A DNA stretch of 64,000 nucleotides from Rhodospirillum centenum SW (GCF_000016185.1 NC_011420.2:62001-126000), one strand, 5' to 3'; counted from the stretch's first letter, positions 32,876 to 45,695 are shown. Notes: a model not told the origin generated them from the sequence alone. A program made the numbers and translations.

Positions 32876-34405
32876 TCACAGATCGGCGGCCGCCGCCTGA
32901 CGGCGTTCTGCGGCGAAGCGCATCGCCTCTTCCGCCGCCTTGAACAGCGCTTTCGACTTGTTCACCGTCTCCTGGTACTCGGCTTCGGGGTCGCTGTCCG
33001 CGACGACCCCGCCGCCGGCCTGCACGTACATCATCCCGTCCTTGATCACGGCAGTGCGCAGGGCGATGCAGGTATCCATCGTGCCGTTGGCGGCGAAATA
33101 GCCGATGCAGCCGCCATAGATACCGCGGCGGGTCTTCTCCAGCTCGTCGATGATCTCCATGGCGCGGATCTTGGGCGCGCCGGACACGGTGCCGGCGGGA
33201 AAGCCCGCGATCAGGGCGTCGATGGCCGTGAAGGTGGGGGCCACCTGACCTTCGACGTTGGAGACGATGTGCATGACGTGGCTGTAGTACTCGATGGTGA
33301 AGCGTTCCGTCACCTTCACCGTGCCGACCTGCGCCACGCGGCCGACATCGTTGCGGCCGAGATCCAGCAGCATCAGATGCTCGGCCAGTTCCTTCGGGTC
33401 CGACAGCAGATCGGCCGCCAGCTCCTTGTCCTCGGCCGCATCCTTGCCGCGCCGGCGGGTGCCGGCGATGGGCCGGATGGTCACCGTGTTGTCGCGCAGC
33501 CGGACCAGGATCTCCGGACTGGATCCGACGACGGAGACATGGCCGAAATCCAGGAAGAACAGGAAGGGGGAGGGGTTCAGCCGGCGCAGCGCGCGGTAGA
33601 GCGCGAACGGCGGCAGGCTGAACGGCACGGAGAACCGCTGGCTCGGCACGACCTGGAAGATGTCGCCGGCCCGGATGTACTCCTTCGCTCGCTCCACCAG
33701 CGCATGGTACTCGGCGCGGCTGGTGTTGGAGGCAGGCTCCGGCAGGGGCTGGAGGTCGAGGTCCGTCCCGAGCGCCGCGGGCACCGGCCCCTCCAGGTCG
33801 GCGACCGCCTCGGCCAGCCGCTCCGTCGCCCGGCGGTAGGCCACATCCGCGTCGATGCCCGGCTCCTTGCGCACGGGCGTCACCACGGTGATGACATTCT
33901 CGATGCCGTCGAAGATCGCCATCACGGTCGGGCGGATGAGGATCGCGTCGTCCAGCCCCAGCTCGTCCGGATTGGCGTCCGGCAGACGCTCCATCAGCCG
34001 GACCATGTCGTAGCCGAGATAGCCGAACAGGCCCGCCGACATGGGCGGCAGGCTGGCCGGCAGCGCGATCCGGCTTTCCTCCAGAAGGGCTGCCAGCGCC
34101 TTCAGGGGCGGCTCGGGACAGGGCTCGAACGCTTCAGGGGCCTCCGCGAAGCGGCGGTTCACCTCGGCACGGTCACCCTTGCTGCGCCACATCAGGTCCG
34201 GCTTCAGACCGATCAGGGAATAGCGCCCCCGGACCGACCCGCCGGTCACCGATTCCAGCAGAAAGGCGTTCGGCCTGCCCTGCGACAGCTTCATCATCGC
34301 TGACACAGGGGTGTCCAGGTCGCTGACCAGACGGGTCCAGACGACCTGGGAGGTGCCCTGCCGGTAGGTTTCGGCGAAGGCGTCCGCTTCCGGAAAGACG
34401 CGCAC
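32876..34405 (-). CDS. trpE: Anthranilate synthase component I
   Basis: 509 residues. The chorismate-binding domain is complete: GDIFQVVPSQRF, PIAGTRRRG, HLMLLDLGRNDVGRV, VSNVEGQV and GTVSGAPKIRAMEIIDELE. LLESVTGG near residue 50 matches the LLES tryptophan feedback element. It makes anthranilate from chorismate using ammonia from TrpG. It is 6 bp downstream of ppiD and likely shares its promoter. It is separated from trpGDC by copZ, a deacetylase gene and cueR. Confidence 0.95.
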   Translation of the reverse strand: MRVFPEADAFAETYRQGTSQVVWTRLVSDLDTPVSAMMKLSQGRPNAFLLESVTGGSVRGRYSLIGLKPDLMWRSKGDRAEVNRRFAEAPEAFEPCPEPPLKALAALLEESRIALPASLPPMSAGLFGYLGYDMVRLMERLPDANPDELGLDDAILIRPTVMAIFDGIENVITVVTPVRKEPGIDADVAYRRATERLAEAVADLEGPVPAALGTDLDLQPLPEPASNTSRAEYHALVERAKEYIRAGDIFQVVPSQRFSVPFSLPPFALYRALRRLNPSPFLFFLDFGHVSVVGSSPEILVRLRDNTVTIRPIAGTRRRGKDAAEDKELAADLLSDPKELAEHLMLLDLGRNDVGRVAQVGTVKVTERFTIEYYSHVMHIVSNVEGQVAPTFTAIDALIAGFPAGTVSGAPKIRAMEIIDELEKTRRGIYGGCIGYFAANGTMDTCIALRTAVIKDGMMYVQAGGGVVADSDPEAEYQETVNKSKALFKAAEEAMRFAAERRQAAAADL

Positions 34406-34411
34406 GGTCGG

Positions 34412-36280
34412 TTACTCCGGACGGTAGAGGCTGTCGATCAGGCCGCGGTTCACGCTGACCGGGAACTGGCGCTGCAGGCCGCCGACATACTGGGTGACCA
34501 GATCGTCCGCCAGCGTGGCCTCCGTGGTGTCGCGGATGACCTTGACGCCGGCCGCATCGGGCACGGCCGGGATGATCTCGACCAGCCGGGCAGCCACCGG
34601 CCCCTCGCGGCCGTCGGCAACGGCGACGCCCCCCGGCTGCGCACCGAACAGCTCTTCGACCAGGGAAGCGGGAAGGGCCGCCGCCTCGGGACGGCGGGTG
34701 AAGGGCTCGCTGCGTGCATGGGTCGCGCCTGGCACCGTGGCCGCGAGCCGGGCCGGGTCGGCGCCTTCGCGGAGCTTCGCGGCCAGTTCGTCCGCCTTCG
34801 TGCGGGCGGCGGCGGCGCGCTGCTCCGCCGTCCAGTCGGCCAGGACCCGCTCCCGGATCGTCTCCAGAGGTTTGAGCGCCGCGGGCTGCACACCGTCCAC
34901 GCGGACGGCGAAATAGCCCTGAGCATCCGTCTCTGTCATATGGCCGGTCTCACCCGACGGCAGCGCGAACGCCGTCTCCAGCACCTGCGGCAGGGCGGGA
35001 ACATCCTGGACCGGGGTGCCGGCGGGTGTCGTGCCGCGGCTGTCCACGGCCTCGATGCGGACGATCTCCGCCCCGGCGCGCTGCGCCGCCTCTTCCAGCG
35101 TGGCGCCGCCGGCGAGATCGTCGTCCATCTGGTTCGCCACCTCGTAGAGCCGGTCCAGCGCGCGCTCCTTGCGCAGATCGGCGACCACCTGGTCGCGCAC
35201 CTCGGCAAGCGGACGCTCATGACCCGGGGTGATGCCGCGGACGGTCAGGACATGCCAGCCCAGGGTGGATTCGACCGGGGCCGAGATGGCGCCCTGGGAC
35301 AGACCGAAGACCGGCTCCACCAGTTCCGGCAGGAGCTGGTCGCGGGTCACCTCGCCCAGATCGATGGCCTCGGCGGCGGCCGCTTTCGCGGCCTGCTCCA
35401 GAGAGGCACCGCCGGCCACGGCATCGGCGACCGACTTGGCCGCCGCCTCGTCCGGCAGCACGGCCTGCACGACGGCACGCCGTTCCGGGGCGACGAATTC
35501 GCTGGCGCGGGCGCTGTAGGCCTGCTCGATGTCGGCGTCGCTGACCGTGATGTCGCCGGCAATGGCCTCAGCAGTCAGCTTGGCGACGGTCAGGCTGCGG
35601 TACTCCGGGGCCGTGTAGCGCACGGCGCGGTCCTGGTGGTACTGCGCCAGGACGGAAGCATCCGGCGCCGCCGGTTCCGGCATGGCGGTGGCCGGAACGG
35701 TGATGAGATCGGCCACCCGCTTCTCGTTGCGGAAGCGGAAGAGCGTCTCCGCCAGGGTCGTCGGGAGAATGGCGCCGATGCTGACGGAGCCCAGGAGCTG
35801 TCCGCGGGCCATGTCGGCCCGGACCTGCTCGACGAGGCCCTGTTCGGTCATGCCGTTCTGGCGCAGCAACGCCCGCATCAGGTCGGGGTCGAACTGGCCG
35901 AGCTGGTTGTGGAAGACGGGGACGCGGCGGATCTCGTCGGCCACCATCGCGTCGCTGGGCATGAGCCCCTTGTCCTGACCGGCGAGGCTGACCAGGGTGC
36001 GCTGCACCATCTGTTGCAGCGTCCGTTCCAGCAGGCCGAAGGCGCGGGCCTGTTCTGCCGTCAGGTCCGCTCCCATGACCCGGCGCAGCCGGGTCACCTC
36101 ATCGCGGAATTCCTGATCCAGCTCCTGCGGGGTGATCTGGACATCGCCCACCTCCGCGACATGGCGGCCGAGGCCGCGCGTGAAGTCGCCAATGCCCCAG
36201 ACCGCGAAGCTCGCGATCAGGAGGATGAACAGGATCTTGGCGATCCAGGAGCCGGCGGTGCTGCGGATTGCTTGGAGCAT
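34412..36280 (-). CDS. ppiD: Peptidyl-prolyl isomerase / periplasmic chaperone PpiD-SurA type
   Basis: 622 residues, the usual PpiD length. One N-terminal membrane helix (AKILFILLIASFAVWGIGDF, about 14-33) anchors it in the inner membrane facing the periplasm. A SurA-N-like helical region follows, then a parvulin-like domain around 230-380 containing VFGLSQGAISAPVESTLGWHVLTV and GHERPLAEVRDQV. It helps fold proteins leaving the Sec translocon. It heads a ppiD-trpE unit, an arrangement known in alphaproteobacteria. Confidence 0.9.
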   Translation of the reverse strand: MLQAIRSTAGSWIAKILFILLIASFAVWGIGDFTRGLGRHVAEVGDVQITPQELDQEFRDEVTRLRRVMGADLTAEQARAFGLLERTLQQMVQRTLVSLAGQDKGLMPSDAMVADEIRRVPVFHNQLGQFDPDLMRALLRQNGMTEQGLVEQVRADMARGQLLGSVSIGAILPTTLAETLFRFRNEKRVADLITVPATAMPEPAAPDASVLAQYHQDRAVRYTAPEYRSLTVAKLTAEAIAGDITVSDADIEQAYSARASEFVAPERRAVVQAVLPDEAAAKSVADAVAGGASLEQAAKAAAAEAIDLGEVTRDQLLPELVEPVFGLSQGAISAPVESTLGWHVLTVRGITPGHERPLAEVRDQVVADLRKERALDRLYEVANQMDDDLAGGATLEEAAQRAGAEIVRIEAVDSRGTTPAGTPVQDVPALPQVLETAFALPSGETGHMTETDAQGYFAVRVDGVQPAALKPLETIRERVLADWTAEQRAAAARTKADELAAKLREGADPARLAATVPGATHARSEPFTRRPEAAALPASLVEELFGAQPGGVAVADGREGPVAARLVEIIPAVPDAAGVKVIRDTTEATLADDLVTQYVGGLQRQFPVSVNRGLIDSLYRPE

Positions 36281-36359
36281 CGGGAGCTTTTGCGATCTCG
36301 AGAGGGGCCGTCATCGGGCCGAGGAAATGCGGCAACCCTGGGGTCGCCGAAGGCCGCGC

Positions 36360-36388
36360 ATCATAGAAGCCGGTCACCGGCCCGGCAA
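36360..36388 (-). promoter_or_regulatory. Promoter of ppiD-trpE
   Basis: On the minus strand TTGCCG (36388-36383), a 17-bp spacer and TATGAT (36365-36360), about 80 bp upstream of the ppiD start. The -10 matches the consensus at five of six bases. Confidence 0.5.
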
Positions 36389-36519
36389 GCCCGCCAGCCG
36401 CCGCATTCCCGCGGGTGGAAAAGCGTATCCGCGGCTGTTAAACGGGATGGCGCGACATGCCGATCCGGCAGCCAACCCGCAGAGCGCCGTCTCAAGTGCG
36501 CCAGCCAGGAGAAACGACC

Positions 36520-37275
36520 ATGCCCGACCGCCGCCCGTTGATCGCCGGAAACTGGAAGATGAACGGCCTGCGCGCCGACGGAACCGCCCTGGCCCGGGAT
36601 CTGGCCGGGCGGCTCGCGGCGGCCGGGTCGGCAGGTTTCGATCTGCTGGTCTGTCCGCCTGCGACACTTCTTCACGCCGTCGGCGAGGCCCTGGCCGGGA
36701 GCGGGATCGCCCTGGGCGGCCAGGACTGCCATGCGGCGGAGAAGGGCGCCCACACGGGCGACGTCAGCGCCTGGATGCTGGCGGACATCGGGTGCAGCCA
36801 CGTCATCGTCGGCCATTCCGAGCGCCGCCACGACCACGGGGAGGACGACGCCGCCGTGCGCGCCAAGGCCGCAGCGGCGCACAAGGCGGGCCTGACCGCC
36901 ATCATCTGCGTCGGTGAGACGGAGGCCGAGCGCGATGCGGGCGAGGCCGAGGCTGTCGTCGCCCGCCAGCTCGAAGGGTCGATCCCGCAGGGTGCTGACG
37001 CGGTCGACACGGTCATCGCCTACGAGCCCGTCTGGGCGATCGGCACCGGGCGGACCCCGACGGTCGCCGACATAGCGGCCATGCACGGCATGATCCGCCG
37101 TCGGCTCCACGGGCTGGTTGCCAGCCCCGATTCCGTGCGCATCTTGTATGGCGGTTCGATGAAGCCCGGAAACGCCGCCGAAATCATGGCCGTGGCCGAT
37201 GTGGACGGTGGTCTGGTCGGTGGCGCCAGCCTGAAGGCGGACGATTTCTGGCAGATCGCCCTGTCCGTCCGATAG
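36520..37275 (+). CDS. tpiA: Triosephosphate isomerase
   Basis: 251 residues from ATG 36520 with AGGAG 8 bp upstream. Active-site residues are K13 (GNWKMNG), H99 (IVGHSERR) and E169 (AYEPVWAIG); the phosphate loop YGGSMKPGN and GGASL are present. It interconverts dihydroxyacetone phosphate and glyceraldehyde-3-phosphate. The frame upstream of 36520 has no family similarity, so the ATG chosen is secure. Confidence 0.96.
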   Translation: MPDRRPLIAGNWKMNGLRADGTALARDLAGRLAAAGSAGFDLLVCPPATLLHAVGEALAGSGIALGGQDCHAAEKGAHTGDVSAWMLADIGCSHVIVGHSERRHDHGEDDAAVRAKAAAAHKAGLTAIICVGETEAERDAGEAEAVVARQLEGSIPQGADAVDTVIAYEPVWAIGTGRTPTVADIAAMHGMIRRRLHGLVASPDSVRILYGGSMKPGNAAEIMAVADVDGGLVGGASLKADDFWQIALSVR

Positions 37276-37396
37276 CACATTCGGGCTGGCGCGGGACGCG
37301 GACAGACTGTAAACACTGCGGCCGAGAGCACCGGCTTCCTGCCGCTTCCGGGCGTGCAGCGTTCCGGTGCTCCGTTCGTTGCGAAGGACAGTTCCC

Positions 37397-37750
37397 ATGG
37401 AAAAGGTGGTTCTTGTCGTCCATCTGCTGATCGCCGTGTCGCTGGTCGGCGTCGTCCTCATCCAGAAGTCGGAAGGCGGCGGACTGGGCATCGGTGGCGG
37501 CACCATGGGCGGTCTCATGACGACGCGGGGCAGCGCCAATCTGCTGACCCGGACGACGGCGATCCTCGCCGCCTGCTTCTTCACCACCAGCCTCGTGCTG
37601 GCCGCGATGACCGGCGCCACCGGCCCGGCCGAGTCGATCTTCGACCGCACGGCGCCCGGCGTGCAGCAGGAGGCTCCCGCAGTGCCCGCCCCGGCGCCCG
37701 AGCAGCCTCCGGCCCAGCCGGCGCAGCCGACGGTCCCTGTCGGCCAGTAA
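37397..37750 (+). CDS. secG: Preprotein translocase subunit SecG
   Basis: 117 residues: two membrane helices (VVLVVHLLIAVSLVGVVLIQ and ILAACFFTTSLVLAAM) flanking the conserved LIQKSEGGGLG...GG loop, then a Pro/Ala/Gln tail typical of alphaproteobacteria. SecG assists SecYE-SecA protein export. The tpiA-secG-pyrG-kdsA-eno order is conserved in this group. The gene is followed by a strong terminator. Confidence 0.95.
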   Translation: MEKVVLVVHLLIAVSLVGVVLIQKSEGGGLGIGGGTMGGLMTTRGSANLLTRTTAILAACFFTTSLVLAAMTGATGPAESIFDRTAPGVQQEAPAVPAPAPEQPPAQPAQPTVPVGQ

Positions 37751-37772
37751 GCCCGGACAACCGGCTGAGACG

Positions 37773-37800
37773 AAGAGGCGGCGGAAATGCCGCCTCTTTC
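37773..37800 (+). terminator. Rho-independent terminator after secG
   Basis: AAGAGGCGGC (37773-37782) pairs with GCCGCCTCTT (37789-37798) around a 6-base loop GGAAAT, ending in TTTC. It separates secG from pyrG transcription. Confidence 0.75.
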
Positions 37801-37863
37801 CATTGGGGGGCATGGCGGCTGATCAGGCGCCGTGGCCCGGGATTTCCGATCGAGCTAGACTAG

Positions 37864-39498
<1,635 letters not shown>

Positions 39499-39505
39499 CG
39501 CGGTA

Positions 39506-39533
39506 CCGTCCGGCCGTCGGAACGGCCGGACGG
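39506..39533 (+). terminator. Strong GC hairpin between pyrG and kdsA
   Basis: CCGTCCGGCCGT (39506-39517) and ACGGCCGGACGG (39522-39533) form a perfect 12-bp stem with a CGGA loop. No U tract follows, so it may be a Rho-linked or partial terminator or an mRNA-stabilising stem. Confidence 0.45.
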
Positions 39534-39572
39534 ACGCTTGAGGCAACCGCTATCAAGGGAAGGCCTGGAGAC

Positions 39573-40415
39573 ATGGTTGCGCCCCGCACCGTCGCCGTCC
39601 GCGATCTCACGGTCGCCAACGACCGGCCGTTCACGCTGATCGCCGGGCCGTGCCAGCTCGAATCCCGCCAGCACGCGCTGGAAATGAGCGGTGCTCTGGT
39701 GGAGATCACCCGCCGGCTGGGCATCGGGCTGATCTACAAGACCAGCTTCGACAAGGCGAACCGCACCTCCGTCAGCACCGCCCGCGGGCTGGGGATGGAG
39801 AAGAGCCTGCCCATCCTGGCCGAGGTGCGGGAAACGTTCGGCATCCCCGTGCTGACCGACGTTCACGCGCCCGAGCAGTGCGCCGCGGTGGCCGAGGTGG
39901 TGGACGTGCTCCAGATCCCCGCCTTCCTCTGCCGCCAGACCGACCTGCTGCTGGCAGCCGGCGAAACCGGCCGGCCGGTCAACGTGAAGAAGGGCCAGTT
40001 CCTGGCGCCGTGGGACATGAAGAACGTGGCGGCGAAGATCGCCAGCACGGGCAACGACAACATCCTCCTGTGCGAGCGCGGCGCCAGCTTCGGCTACAAC
40101 ACCCTGGTCAGCGACATGCGCTCGCTGCCGATCATGGCGGCCACCGGCTACCCCGTCGTCTTCGACGCCACCCACAGCGTGCAGCAGCCGGGCGGGCAGG
40201 GGACGAGCAGCGGCGGCCAGCGCGAATTCGTACCCGTGCTGGCACGGGCCGCGGTCGCCATCGGCGTGGCTGCCGTCTTCATGGAAACGCACCAGGACCC
40301 TGATCACGCCCCGAGCGACGGTCCCAACATGGTGCCGGTTTCGGAACTGGAATCCATCCTTGAGGTCATGGTGGCGCTCGACCGCATTGCCAAGGCGGCC
40401 CCTGTCCGGTTCTGA
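39573..40415 (+). CDS. kdsA: 3-deoxy-8-phosphooctulonate (KDO-8-P) synthase
   Basis: 280 residues. KdsA joins phosphoenolpyruvate and arabinose-5-phosphate to form KDO-8-P, needed for lipopolysaccharide core. Blocks [47 protein letters not shown] and [12 protein letters not shown] identify the family. The second and sixth include substrate-binding lysines. The ATG at 39573 follows the pyrG hairpin by 39 bp. Confidence 0.96.
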   Translation: MVAPRTVAVRDLTVANDRPFTLIAGPCQLESRQHALEMSGALVEITRRLGIGLIYKTSFDKANRTSVSTARGLGMEKSLPILAEVRETFGIPVLTDVHAPEQCAAVAEVVDVLQIPAFLCRQTDLLLAAGETGRPVNVKKGQFLAPWDMKNVAAKIASTGNDNILLCERGASFGYNTLVSDMRSLPIMAATGYPVVFDATHSVQQPGGQGTSSGGQREFVPVLARAAVAIGVAAVFMETHQDPDHAPSDGPNMVPVSELESILEVMVALDRIAKAAPVRF

Positions 40416-40459
40416 TATTCCCTCTTCCTGCTCAACCCAAGGACCCGAAAGTACCGTCC

Positions 40460-41083
40460 GTGCAGATCCCCTCCATCGGTTCCGCCGTTCCGCGCCGTGG
40501 CACGCCGTTTTCCCGTTGGCTCGGCCGCACGGCGATGCGCCTGGGCGGCTGGCAGTTCGAGGGCGAGGTGCCCGATGCACCGAAGTTCATCATCATCGGT
40601 GCCCCGCACACGTCCAACTGGGACTTCCTCGTCGTGATGAGCGCGGCGCTCGCGCTCGCCATCGACGTCAAGATCATGGCCAAACACACGCTGATGCGGG
40701 GGCCGCTGGCCCCGATCATGCGCTGGTGCGGCGTGTTCGGCATCGACCGTCGTCGTGCCGGCGGCGTCGTCGGCCAGATGGCGGAGAAGTTCCGGCAGGC
40801 CGACAAGCTGACCATGGCCATCGCCCCGGACGGGTCGCGGACCGCGAGCGAGCACTGGAAGAACGGCTTCTGGCGTATCGCCCGGGCGGCCGACATTCCG
40901 GTTCTCCCCTGCGCGCTCGACTACGGGCGGCGCCGTGTCCGTTTCGGGCCGCTGATGCGGATGTCCAGCGACATCGCTGCCGATCTCGCGGCGCTGACGG
41001 ACTTCTACCTGGGGACCCGCGGCGCCCGGCGGACCATCGACCGTCCGATCTCCTTCAAGGACATCGGAGCGGAACCGGCCTGA
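40460..41083 (+). CDS. Lysophospholipid acyltransferase family protein
   Basis: 207 residues. H50-TSNW-D55 is the HxxxxD acyltransferase motif, in the HTSNWDF variant of the PlsC-like family of small proteins that act on glycerolipids or related acceptors. APDGSRTASEHWKNGFWRIA fits the second, phosphate-binding block. The start at GTG 40460 is weakly supported (AAGGA is 17 bp away); an ATG at 40532 is possible but would leave few residues before the motif. It is 44 bp after kdsA. Exact substrate unknown. Confidence 0.75.
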   Translation: MQIPSIGSAVPRRGTPFSRWLGRTAMRLGGWQFEGEVPDAPKFIIIGAPHTSNWDFLVVMSAALALAIDVKIMAKHTLMRGPLAPIMRWCGVFGIDRRRAGGVVGQMAEKFRQADKLTMAIAPDGSRTASEHWKNGFWRIARAADIPVLPCALDYGRRRVRFGPLMRMSSDIAADLAALTDFYLGTRGARRTIDRPISFKDIGAEPA

Positions 41084-41161
41084 CCGGCCCGGCTCGGCAT
41101 CCACGGGGGCGGGCGGCCCCGGCGGATGCCGTCCGAATGCAGGGCAGTGCGGCCGTATTAG

Positions 41162-42535
<1,374 letters not shown>

Positions 42536-42556
42536 GGCAGAACCGACCCGTTGTGA

Positions 42557-42584
42557 GGGGTGGCCGGCGCCGGCCACCCCTTTT
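42557..42584 (+). terminator. Rho-independent terminator after eno
   Basis: A perfect 24-base palindrome (42557-42580, 12-bp arms GGGGTGGCCGGC / GCCGGCCACCCC) followed by TTTT. The unbroken palindrome means the RNA loop must form from its central bases. Confidence 0.85.
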
Positions 42585-42716
42585 CCGTGTCTTTCCGGGA
42601 CGCGGTTCCGCCGCATCCGGCCGGCTGCGTGGACCGGCGACGGTCTTCATGACCCCGGACAGCGGTCCATCTGCGGAAGCATTGACGGGCGCGGGCGGCA
42701 GTGTTTCCATGCCCGC

Positions 42717-43088
42717 ATGATTGCAATGCACGCCCTCGGCTCCGCCTTCAACCGTGCCTTCCGGCAGATCATCGGGCCGGTTCTCGGCGCGTCGGTGGTC
42801 GCCTACTTCGCCTATCACACGGTCCAGGGGGATCGGGGGCTGGTGGCGCTCACCCACCTGCAAGGCGAGGTGGAGGAGGCGTCGCGCGTGCTGGCCGAGG
42901 TGCGCCATGAGCGCGAACAGCTCGAACACCGCGCCCGGCTGCTGCGGCCGGACAATCTCGACCCCGACATGCTGGAGGAACGGGCGCGCCTGCTGTTGAA
43001 CAAGACGCATCCGGACGATCTCGTGATCCTCCTTCCGGGCCGGCCTGCTCCGCAATCGCCGCAGGACACGCAGCCCGGGTCCCGTTAA
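42717..43088 (+). CDS. FtsB/DivIC-like cell division protein
   Basis: 123 residues: one N-terminal membrane segment (IIGPVLGASVVAYFAYHTVQG), then a coiled coil with GDRGLVALTHLQGEVEEASRVLAEVRHEREQL (in parts), and the DMLEERARLLLNKTHPDD motif common in FtsB/DivIC. Such bitopic proteins join FtsL and FtsQ at the division site. The position between eno and pdhA is the standard one for the alphaproteobacterial septum formation initiator. Confidence 0.85.
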   Translation: MIAMHALGSAFNRAFRQIIGPVLGASVVAYFAYHTVQGDRGLVALTHLQGEVEEASRVLAEVRHEREQLEHRARLLRPDNLDPDMLEERARLLLNKTHPDDLVILLPGRPAPQSPQDTQPGSR

Positions 43089-43156
43089 CCCGCTGATCTG
43101 GCATTGATTAACGGGATTTGGGTTAACTGCCTTTTTCTCTGCAAAAACAGTATATT
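43081..43156 (+). promoter_or_regulatory. Upstream region of pdhA with TTAAC boxes and a candidate -10
   Basis: CCCGTTAA (43081-43088) and TTAACGGG (43108-43115) are inverted repeats, and GTTAACCC (43084-43091) pairs with GGGTTAAC (43120-43127). TATATT (43151-43156) is a good -10 with a weak TGCCTT -35 17 bp upstream. The stretch is AT-rich against the genome and is likely the pdh operon control region; a repressor may bind the boxes. Confidence 0.35.
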
Positions 43157-43259
43157 GCAGCGCACACACCTTGCAAAGCCCGTTGGGCGGCGCTAGCTCT
43201 ACCTCCAACCCGCCGGGTGTATCACCACACCTGCGCCCCCGTGCACGAGGGAGGAGCCT

Positions 43260-44273
43260 GTGGCCATGTCCAAGCGCCGCGCCAAGGGTGCGGCTCCCGA
43301 AGCTGCGACGCTGCCCGGTCCCGAAGAGCTGCTGAAGTACTACCGCGAGATGCTGCTGATCCGCCGCTTCGAGGAGAAGGCCGGCCAGATGTACGGCATG
43401 GGCCTGATCGGCGGCTTCTGCCATCTCTACATCGGCCAGGAGGCGGTCGTCGTCGGCATCCAGAACGCGCTGCGGCCCGGCGACAGCATCATCACCAGCT
43501 ACCGCGACCATGGCCACATGCTGGCCTGCCAGATGGACCCCAAGGGCGTGATGGCCGAGCTGACCGGCCGTCGCGGGGGCTATTCCAAGGGCAAGGGCGG
43601 CTCCATGCACATGTTCAGCCGCGAGAAGAAGTTCTTCGGCGGCCACGGCATCGTCGGCGCCCAGGTTCCCATCGGCACGGGACTCGCCTTCGCCCACAAG
43701 TACGCCAAGGATGACGGCATCGCCGTCTGCTACATGGGCGACGGGGCGGTGAACCAGGGTCAGGTCTACGAATCCTTCAACATGGCCGCCCTCTGGCACC
43801 TGCCGGTCCTCTACGTCATCGAGAACAACAAGTACGCCATGGGCACGGCGCAGACGCGCTCGTCCGCCGGCGAACTCTACATGCGCGGCAGCGCCTACGG
43901 CATCCCCGGCCGGCAGGTGAACGGCATGGACGTGCTGGAGGTGAGGGGAGCCGCCGACGAGGCGGTGGCCCATGTGCGCGGCGGCCAGGGGCCGATGATC
44001 CTGGAGATGAAGACCTACCGCTATCGCGGCCACTCCATGTCCGATCCGGCCAAGTACCGGACGAAGGAGGAGGTGAACAAGATGCGGTCGGAATCCGATC
44101 CCATCGACCACCTCAAGACGAAGCTGCTTGAAAAGTCCTACGCCGACGAGGACGCCCTGAAGGTCATCGACCGCGAGGTCAAGCAGGTGGTCACCGAGGC
44201 CGCCGAGTTCGCCACCCAGAGCCCCGAGCCCGATCCGTCCGAGCTGTGGACGGACGTGCTCGTGGACGCCTGA
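43260..44273 (+). CDS. pdhA: Pyruvate dehydrogenase E1 component, alpha subunit
   Basis: 337 residues. The thiamine-diphosphate motif is GDGAVNQGQVYESFNMAALW...IENN, and RGHSMSDPAKYRTKEE contains the loop that is phosphorylated in mitochondria. With PdhB it decarboxylates pyruvate. The start is GTG 43260 or ATG 43266; a purine-rich AGGGAGGAG at 43248-43256 can serve either, and ATG has the better spacing. It opens the pdhA-pdhB-pdhC-lpdA cluster. Confidence 0.95.
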   Translation: MAMSKRRAKGAAPEAATLPGPEELLKYYREMLLIRRFEEKAGQMYGMGLIGGFCHLYIGQEAVVVGIQNALRPGDSIITSYRDHGHMLACQMDPKGVMAELTGRRGGYSKGKGGSMHMFSREKKFFGGHGIVGAQVPIGTGLAFAHKYAKDDGIAVCYMGDGAVNQGQVYESFNMAALWHLPVLYVIENNKYAMGTAQTRSSAGELYMRGSAYGIPGRQVNGMDVLEVRGAADEAVAHVRGGQGPMILEMKTYRYRGHSMSDPAKYRTKEEVNKMRSESDPIDHLKTKLLEKSYADEDALKVIDREVKQVVTEAAEFATQSPEPDPSELWTDVLVDA

Positions 44274-44300
44274 CCCCGTCGCCGATCCGGAGGGAACGAA

Positions 44301-45695
44301 ATGCCCGTGCAGGTCCTGATGCCGGCCCTGTCGCCGACCATGACGGAAGGCAAGCTGGCCAAGTGGGTGAAGAAGGAGGGCGACGAGGTCAAGGCGGGCG
44401 ACGTGCTGGCCGAGATCGAGACCGACAAGGCCACCATGGAGGTGGAGGCGGTGGACGAAGGAACCCTGGCCAGCATCCTGGTGCAGGAGGGGACCGAGGG
44501 CGTGGCCGTCAACACCCCCATCGCCGTCATCACCCAGGAAGGCGAGAGTGCCGAGCAGGCCCAGGCCCGGACCGAGGAGAGCACGCCGAAATCCGCCGCC
44601 GCCCAGCACGTGAAGGGCGAAACGGGGACGGCGCCGTCGCTGCCCGCCGCCCCGCCGCCGTCCTCTCCGGCGGCGCCGCCCGCCTCCGACGAGGACCGCT
44701 TCTTCAAGGACGCGCCGGTCATCACCGTGCGCGAGGCCCTGCGCGACGCCATGGCCGAGGAGATGCGGCGCGATCCCACGGTGTTCCTGATGGGCGAGGA
44801 GGTGGCGGAGTATCAGGGCGCCTACAAGGTCAGCCAGGGCCTCTTGCAGGAGTTCGGCGCCGAGCGGGTGATCGACACGCCCATCACCGAACACGGCTTC
44901 GCCGGCCTGGGGGTGGGGGCGGCGTTCGGCGGCCTTCGCCCGGTCATCGAGTTCATGACCTTCAATTTCTCGATGCAGGCGATCGACCAGATCATCAACT
45001 CGGCGGCCAAGACGCTCTACATGTCCGGCGGCCAGATGGGCTGCCCCATCGTCTTCCGCGGCCCCAACGGTGCCGCTGCCCGGGTCGCCGCCCAGCACAG
45101 CCAGGATTTTGCGAGCTGGTACGGCCATATCCCCGGCCTGAAGGTGGTGGCTCCCTACACGGCGGCCGACGCCAAGGGGCTGCTGAAGGCCGCGATCCGC
45201 GATCCCAATCCGGTGATCGTGCTGGAGAACGAGATCCTGTACGGCCACTCCTTCCCGTGCCCGACGGACCCGGACTTCATCGTCCCCATCGGCCGGGCCA
45301 AGGTGGTCCGGCAGGGCACCGATGTCACCGTCACGGCCTATTCCCTGATGGTGGCGCACGCCCTTGCCGCCGCGGAGCGGCTGGCGGAGGAGGGCATCAG
45401 CGTCGAGGTGATCGACCTCCGCACCATCCGGCCGCTGGATGTCGAGACCGTCGTCGCCAGCGTGAAGAAGACCAACCGCCTCGTCTCCGTGGAGGAGGGC
45501 TGGGCCTTCGCCGGCATCGGCTCGGAACTGGCCGCCCTGATGATGGAGCACGCCTTCGACCATCTGGACGCGCCCGTGGTCCGGGTCCATGCCAAGGACG
45601 TGCCGCTGCCCTATGCCGCGAACCTGGAGAAGCTGGCGCTGCCGCAGCCGGACGATGTCGTCCAGGCCGTCAAGGCCGTGACCTACAGGCGCTGA
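44301..45695 (+). CDS. pdhB: Pyruvate dehydrogenase E1 component, beta subunit with lipoyl domain
   Basis: 464 residues, about 130 longer than ordinary E1 beta. Residues 1-80 are a lipoyl domain with the lipoylation site K43 in [12 protein letters not shown] Pro/Ala linker leads to the transketolase-like domain from about 135 ([23 protein letters not shown]-like strand, DLRTIRPLD). Lipoylated E1 beta is known in alphaproteobacteria. Its lipoyl domain shares a 74-bp perfect repeat with pdhC. Confidence 0.95.
   Translation: MPVQVLMPALSPTMTEGKLAKWVKKEGDEVKAGDVLAEIETDKATMEVEAVDEGTLASILVQEGTEGVAVNTPIAVITQEGESAEQAQARTEESTPKSAAAQHVKGETGTAPSLPAAPPPSSPAAPPASDEDRFFKDAPVITVREALRDAMAEEMRRDPTVFLMGEEVAEYQGAYKVSQGLLQEFGAERVIDTPITEHGFAGLGVGAAFGGLRPVIEFMTFNFSMQAIDQIINSAAKTLYMSGGQMGCPIVFRGPNGAAARVAAQHSQDFASWYGHIPGLKVVAPYTAADAKGLLKAAIRDPNPVIVLENEILYGHSFPCPTDPDFIVPIGRAKVVRQGTDVTVTAYSLMVAHALAAAERLAEEGISVEVIDLRTIRPLDVETVVASVKKTNRLVSVEEGWAFAGIGSELAALMMEHAFDHLDAPVVRVHAKDVPLPYAANLEKLALPQPDDVVQAVKAVTYRR
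44382..44455 (+). repeat. 74-bp perfect direct repeat, copy in pdhB
   Basis: Identical base for base to 45804-45877 in pdhC; it encodes [19 protein letters not shown] and a few more residues around the lipoyl lysine. Synonymous sites are also identical, which points to recent gene conversion or strong constraint. Confidence 0.85.

Noticed and set aside
43108-43127. CtrA binding site upstream of pdhA
   Set aside because: The TTAA cores are 11 bases apart, not the 7 expected for CtrA.
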